Shown in pieces: positions 59,248-64,000 of a DNA stretch of 64,000 bases; the first letter of the stretch is position 1, and the number at the start of each line of letters is the position of its first letter. A program made the translations under genes and the position numbers. Below the pieces are notes generated by a model that searched no databases, was not told where the DNA came from, and saw only the letters and a program-made list of their open reading frames with translations. Origin of the DNA: Undaria pinnatifida (lineage: Eukaryota > Sar > Phaeophyceae > Laminariales > Alariaceae); contig JABAKD010000029.1 in the NCBI GenBank assembly GCA_012845835.1, positions 13,531,892 to 13,595,891 on the forward strand, written 5' to 3'.

Positions 59248-61173
59248 CTGAGGGGTGGAAGGGGGTGGGAGGGTGGGCGGGAGGGAAGCGGGGAGGGGAC
59301 GGGTACTCACTTGTTGCTTGCCTTCGCCATTTGAGCATTGACCACGCATTCCTTTCGAGACGGACCACCGTTCCAACTCCTTATTGAGACACCTCCAACA
59401 TATGGGCACTCACCACATTTTCTCCGTATAGTTAAAATAAAAGCAAAACATGTAGTCTACCTCTTATTCTGCACCCTCTCTGGTTCGCGCTTTGTGGGGG
59501 AGGACTTCCTTCGCTTTGAATTTGTCCGACCAGATACCTCTGGTACCAAACGATCCCCTTAGCTGCGAAATTGACCTCACACCCATCTCGAAGTCAAGGT
59601 TTGTGTTTGTGCATAGATCTCCATATGAGACTCGGTTAACCCCGCCCTATACTGAATTAAAGCAATTTTGTCCCAAAAACGGGTTTTCAGTTGCAAAGGC
59701 GTTGAGCTATGTGCATTCCCCCTACCGCAGCGTGCTTACTGCTGTATCCGGCGCTATGACACCACGCCGCGGCTAGATACCAACATCTCCCATTTGCATT
59801 GATTAAATATCACAACCCTCGGACCGATCGTCGATCCGTACTTGACACGCTCTACATGTTTCGGGGAAGATCTGTACGGGCTCTGGCTCGTGTTACCCGG
59901 TGAGAGCTGCACAATCTGCATGATCTATTCAATAGAACATGTTTCTTGGGTTGGATCTGTACTCCATAGATATACAGATCCAGCACAACATCTCATGACG
60001 GCAGATACGGGATCTCATGTAGATGATCTGTGTAACATATGAATGTCTATATGATCTATATGATCTCTATGGTCTGTATGATCTATATGATCTATATGAT
60101 CTATACGTTCTATCTTATCTATATTATCTATATGATCTATATGATCTGTATGATCTATATTATCTATATGATCTATATGATCTATATTTTCTGTATGATA
60201 TGTATGATCTATGTGATCTATATGATCTATGTGATATATGTGATATATGTAATATATAATAACTACAGTATATTCTCTATATGATCTACTACATCTATAA
60301 GATCTACCAGGTATATGATATGTGTGATTTATATGACCTATATGATCTATAATATCTATAGGATAATATCTTTAGCATCTATATGATCTATGTGATCTAT
60401 ATGGTCTATATGATATATATGATCTATGTGATCTGTCCGTGGTGTGCAAAAAATCGATGAAAACCGAGGTGCAATAAATAAGGGGGATGCTGAACCCTTT
60501 ACGCGACAAAAATGAAGGCACGTTTTATACCGCGGTGGGGGCGGGGGAGGGGACCGGCCGGAACGACACTTGTGACCACGGCTTGTCCAGAACGTCGCAG
60601 GGGGTAAGACTTCCAACCAGTGGCAGAAGGAAAAAAAAAGTGATACAATAGTAGGGTGTTCCCAATAGTGCCAGCATGTTTTAGCCCAATAAACCGGCAC
60701 TATTCAGGACACCGGCACTAGTGTGGAGGTAGGGTGACTATAGAAGCAGTACCATAGGGAGTTCCAGTCGCGCCAAGCGGTTTCAATGACACTATAGAGA
60801 ACAGCGGCAATACTCGACCGGCACTATATTGAGCAGTGGCACTATTCGACCGGCACTATAGAGGGCGGTGGTACTGTTCAACCGGCACTGTAGAGAGCAG
60901 TGGCGCTATTCAACCGCCACTACAGAGAGCAGTGGCACTATTCAGCAGGCATTCATTAAAGAGAGGCGTGGCACTATTCCACCGGCACTACAGAGAGCAG
61001 TGGCACCATTCGACCGGCACTATAGAGAGAGGCACTAATTAATAAATAAGCTCGTCCTTCATCCCTCACCATTCGAATCTTCCCGCGGAGCTCCGGGACC
61101 TTTCCGTAGCCGCCATTTCCGGTGGCGGCTTGGGCCTGCCCGTTGCCGACAGACTCGCGATGGTATCGGTAAC
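58713..61173 (-). CDS. Unidentified gene P, 3 exons recovered, 5' end missing
   Basis: Exons 61173-61070, 59379-59311 and 59247-58713 join in one frame that stays open for 236 codons to a TAA. The 63-nt intron 59310-59248 is almost all C and T between GTGAGT and CCCCTCAG, a convincing small intron. The reading begins VTDTIASLSATGRPKPPPEM, passes CVVNAQMAKASN, WAAEMPAFRRQQVQYACQPL and an acidic DDGEKGRVYLP segment, then becomes Ala/Thr-rich and ends NNKGGGGE. I recognise no domain. The other frames stay open for shorter distances, so the frame choice is probable rather than certain. Confidence 0.5.
59311..59379 (-). CDS. Gene P exon b
   Basis: 69 nt, SWNGGPSRKECVVNAQMAKA, SN. Donor AA|GTGAGT is strong; acceptor TCAATAAG is weak. 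About 110 nt around it, plus the following C-rich tract, is also found at 19.64-19.80 kb inside the last intron of the EF-hand-like gene. Confidence 0.5.
60040..60432 (+). repeat. (ATATGATCT)n minisatellite, about 390 bp
   Basis: 9-bp units ATATGATCT/GTATGATCT with drift to ATATTATCT and ATGTGATCT. Lies in gene P intron between exons a and b. A related short array is at 9.66 kb. Confidence 0.9.
60775..61036 (+). repeat. Tandem CACTATTCGACCGG repeat, 30-40-bp unit, 7 copies
   Basis: ACCGGCACTATAGAGAGCAG, TGGCACTATTCGACCGGCAC with length variation. The CACTATA word is shared with the CAGT-ended MITE at 18.56 kb. Confidence 0.8.
61070..61173 (-). CDS. Gene P exon a
   Basis: 104 nt, acceptor CGCTACGCAAG, donor TG|GTGAGG. 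VTDTIASLSATGRPKPPPEM then AATERSRSSAGRFE. A near copy of its 5' boundary sits 220 nt upstream at about 61345-61400, in the preceding intron or flank. Confidence 0.45.
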
Positions 61174-61867
61174 CTTGCGTAGCGCACGGTGGATCACGAG
61201 GTGTCAGGCGCAGCACATTCAGACAGTTAGTCAAAGGGCCTGAAAAACAACACCACCGGCGGTCGAGTGGGGAAGGAAAAATCGCACTACCGTTGTTGTA
61301 TGCTGGGACATGCTGTGCTGTCGTTCCAAGCGTCATACTTGGTGATGAAGACTTGGGCTTGCCCGTTGCCGACGGACTGGCGATGGTATCGGCAAGTCTT
61401 ACTTTGGGTAAAACGGTGGGTACGAGGTGTCAGACGCACAGAAGACAGCATAAAAAAAAGGATAAACGAATACAAGTAGCACCCGGGAGGGCTAACTGCC
61501 CGGGCAATAATTTGGGAGCGTCATTTTTTTTTGGTCACTGTGTAGTTTGTCCTCAGTGAACGGTCGTTTTCGTGCGTTCGTGGCTCCTTCGATCGTCCAC
61601 ACGGGCTTTGCGCTTCCATTTTTTTTTCGAAGACAGTGACACACACGCCTCCAGCCCCCCTTCCCCGTATTTTTCTGTTTTTTTTTTCGTTTTCGATTGA
61701 GGAGCTCATAGTCTATACCTCATCCAAAAACTAATTTTTGCGTGATTGCGCACCCCGAGATGAGAAAAAAAAAAAATCCCGTTTTTTTTTGTAGGTATAA
61801 GGCGAACAATACGCGTACGTATCAGCGAAAACAATAATAGCAGGCATTCCTGTAACGAAGAAGTTGG

Positions 61868-61970
61868 GTTAACGCCTGCACAACTGGAAACCCTGGAAAC
61901 CCGTTTTTTTTTCTACAACATGCTTTGAGTTAGAGTGCAGGGAGGGGTTTGGGGGTTCTTAAAGAGGTAA
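61868..61970. mobile_element. MITE family B copy with duplicated left end
   Basis: GTTAACGCCTGCACAACTGG then a repeated GAAACCCTGGAAACCC, interior TGAGTTAGAGTGCAGGGAGG, right end TTCTTAAAGAGGTAAAG. Confidence 0.6.
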
Positions 61971-62504
61971 AGAGGGGGCCCTCGTCGTCCGGATTTCTTC
62001 TTTTTTTCTTCAGCCTGAAAAAAGAAAATGCCCCCCGCCATACAAAGCACCCGTTCAGGGTCCGGGTTAACAACCCTTTTAGCAGCGCATTCCCGACATG
62101 GAGACTACACACTTGAAATTAGACTAGGAAAAACAAATTAGGAACCGGAAATGGGTTAAGCGACCGTGGCTACGGTAAGGGGGCGGTTATGTCGTTTTTG
62201 GGACTCTTTCTTGGGTGGCTCGGGGTCACTCGCGCGAGTAAACCCCCCCCTTCCCCTACGTATTACATTGCGGTCTTAATTTTTCGTGCTGTTTTTCGTC
62301 TTCGACTTGAAACCGACATGAAACGGTTAGCATGGTTATCGCTGCGCTAAAATAAATCGACTGAAGTGTCTTTTGTTTTTTTCCCCCATTTGAGGTACAG
62401 AGCCACTCGGGCGAGAGTATCGCAAACACAGCAGTAGATAAAAAAGCCGCCCCTCCCCCCCCCCTCCGTAGCCTTTTCAGGGCGTTTCACGTGTGAGGTC
62501 ATTT

Positions 62505-62970
62505 GCCGCGGGTCGAGTCGGATCAGGTTCGGGTGATCCGATCCGGCCTGACCCAACCCGTGAGATTTCAAAACCTCCTGAGCCGAACCGAACCGAACCG
62601 AAACGAACCGAACCGAAACGAACCGAAACGAACCGAACCGAACTGAACCGAACCGAACCGAACCGAACCGAACCGAACCGAACCGAACCGAACCGAACCG
62701 AACCGAACCGAACCGAACCGAACCGAACCGAACCGAACCGAACCGAACCGAACCGAACCGAACCGAACCGAACCGAACCGAACCGAACCGAACCGAACCG
62801 AACCGAACCGAACCGAACCGAACCGAACCGAACCGAACCGAACCGAACCGAACCGAACCGAACCGAACCGTGAGACCTCCCGACCCGACCCTACTCGACC
62901 CGCGAGAGTCCAGGAACATAATGACCCGCCCCGCGGGTCGGGTCATGACCCGTGAAAAAGCCCCTATCGT
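62505..62970 (-). repeat. Pentanucleotide element 3: (AACCG)n, about 290 bp
   Basis: About 57 units of AACCG at 62583-62870, the first several interrupted by AAACG variants and one AACTG. Left wrapper CCTGACCCAACCCGTGAGAT, TTC; right wrapper GGGTCATGACCCGTGAAAAA, GCCCC. The wrapper is inverse to that of elements 1 and 2. Confidence 0.9.
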
Positions 62971-63527
62971 CGCGGTATCGATTGCCACAATCAAGCCACA
63001 ATCAAGCCACAAGGGAGCAGTCAAAGCGCCTGCAAGTGCATAGCGCCAGAGTTATTCGAGAGCGGGGGGCGTGAGGCGCGCACAACACAGCAGTAGCCAC
63101 AAGCGCCTTCAAGCAGGGTCAACACACAGTTGAGTGGGGAAAGGAACTAGTCTATTATTGTAATTTCGCGCCTAGAAAAAGCACTACACAGGAGAAAGCA
63201 GTCAGAGCGCCTGAGCTGATAGCACCCGCTGCGGACAGAACTTGCGATGGCCGGGAACCTTCGGAAGGGCACGCCTGGACGAGGGGGTGTCAGGAACACG
63301 CAAGCCATCATCAGTCGACATCGCATCGCAAATAGCACCGGCCGTATGATACAGTGGGGTGATATACTATGATAAGTTACTATTGTGCTTGCCATCCGAC
63401 ACTGTGCAGTGTACTGTATGAGTTTCAGCGTTGATTGTCACTCATAAAAGGTTACCGAAAGAAGAAAGCCTCGGAAACAGAAAGGAAACCTATGCACCAC
63501 GCCCAACTCCCTTCTATGCCTGTGTCG

Positions 63528-63767
63528 TTCTACCACAGCTCCCCCAACATTTTTGTTGAGCGATATCATCGGTTTTTCAAAACAGCTCCCGGCCGTATCT
63601 CCTCAATTGCGACGCCCGTTGCCACCCCGACGTCATCGTCCGATAGTACTTCAAACAAGAAAACATATAGAATATATATTTTTCGTCAGCCCTTCCTCGT
63701 GTCAAGCAGCCATGAAACGTTCGTTAAAGAAAGCCGCTGTTTCTTTCAGGAGGACTATCGTAGAATC
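63528..63767. mobile_element. MITE family C copy near the right edge
   Basis: TTCTACCACAGCTCCCCC at left, GAGGACTATCGTAGAATCAC at right, interior CGGCCGTATCTCCTCAATTG, TTGCCACCCCGACGTCATCG and AGCAGCCATGAAACGTTCGT. Confidence 0.75.
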
Positions 63768-63804
63768 ACTCGCCTACTTCCCTCTTCAAGCTTAAATAGG
63801 CGTC

Positions 63805-63905
63805 AGACTGGTGTTGTCGTCAGGCGCACGCAAGACGGCAGACGAAACGTCGTCAGACTGGTGTAGTCGTCAGACGCACGCAAGGCGGCAGACGAAACGC
63901 CTACT
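63805..63905 (+). repeat. 47-bp direct repeat, 2 copies
   Basis: CGTCAGACTGGTGTTGTCGT, CAGGCGCACGCAAGACGGCA, GACGAAACG, repeated with four differences. Confidence 0.85.
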
Positions 63906-64000
63906 TGCAGCACCGAAAATCGAGTGGGGAAGGAATACAGCAGTAGTAGTAGCGGTCCGTCTATACTCGTACGAGTAGTGCCGGTTGCCAACCGCTACAG

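Larger units (their letters stand above)
61174..64000. other. Right-edge region: upstream part of gene P or intergenic DNA
   Basis: Repeated GAGTGGGGAAGGAA blocks (about 61265, 63132, 63922), partial copies of gene P exon a, MITE B, pentanucleotide element 3 and MITE C. Further exons of gene P may lie beyond the edge. Confidence 0.45.

Noticed and set aside
62347..63024. Long ORFs of NRTEP or FGSVR repeats on both strands
   Set aside because: A perfect pentanucleotide repeat keeps every frame open; not evidence of coding.

Overview
This window is eukaryotic nuclear DNA. Its genes are split into short, GC-rich, mostly GT-AG-flanked exons of about 45-500 nt (three genes have longer final or central exons), separated by introns that are often 1-4 kb long and full of small transposons and satellites. 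Gene content (R2R3 MYB regulator, degenerate EF-hand protein, LC8 dynein light chain, SEN54 tRNA-splicing subunit) and the intron style suggest a stramenopile, most likely a brown alga or close relative. That assignment is inference; no marker gene in the window proves it.

Layout. (1) About 0.3-15.0 kb, minus strand: one R2R3 MYB transcription factor gene with at least eight coding exons, running off or ending near the left edge. (2) About 15.0-19.4 kb: intergenic, with two TA-flanked, CAGT-ended DNA transposons; one carries a cysteine-rich zinc-binding ORF. (3) 19.4-33.7 kb, minus: nine exons of a 379-residue protein with four EF-hand-like units whose calcium ligands are largely lost. (4) 36.7-43.0 kb, plus: LC8 dynein light chain, 102 residues, three exons. 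(5) 43.0-48.6 kb: a large tandem array, a structured poly(A)-tailed retroposon and dispersed repeats. (6) 48.6-54.3 kb, plus: SEN54 homologue, 864 residues, three exons, with very large low-complexity insertions. (7) 54.3-57.2 kb: an LTR element with a nested TRIM and a long GTGGTT/GTT array. (8) 57.2-61.2 kb, minus: two incompletely recovered genes. (9) 61.2-64 kb: duplicated intron or intergenic DNA, pentanucleotide array, MITE.

The exon models were built by hand from open frames, splice sites and phase. Where exons join, the phase agrees at every junction of the MYB (exons 1-6), EF-hand, LC8 and SEN54 models, and family motifs that span junctions are restored. This is strong evidence for those four genes. 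The genes do not form an operon or an obvious pathway; their proximity looks incidental.

The most unusual signal is in the introns. In at least four genes, and probably a fifth, a short segment crossing an exon-intron boundary has been copied into the neighbouring intron in the same orientation. In the MYB gene this has grown into a minisatellite that repeats the splice acceptor of the DNA-binding R3 exon. Other findings are C-rich tracts up to about 600 nt upstream of acceptors, a repeat family whose core has expanded as three different pentanucleotides, TTAA-targeted MITEs nested twice in another MITE, and strong over-representation of the 9-mer TACC(A/T)GGTA.
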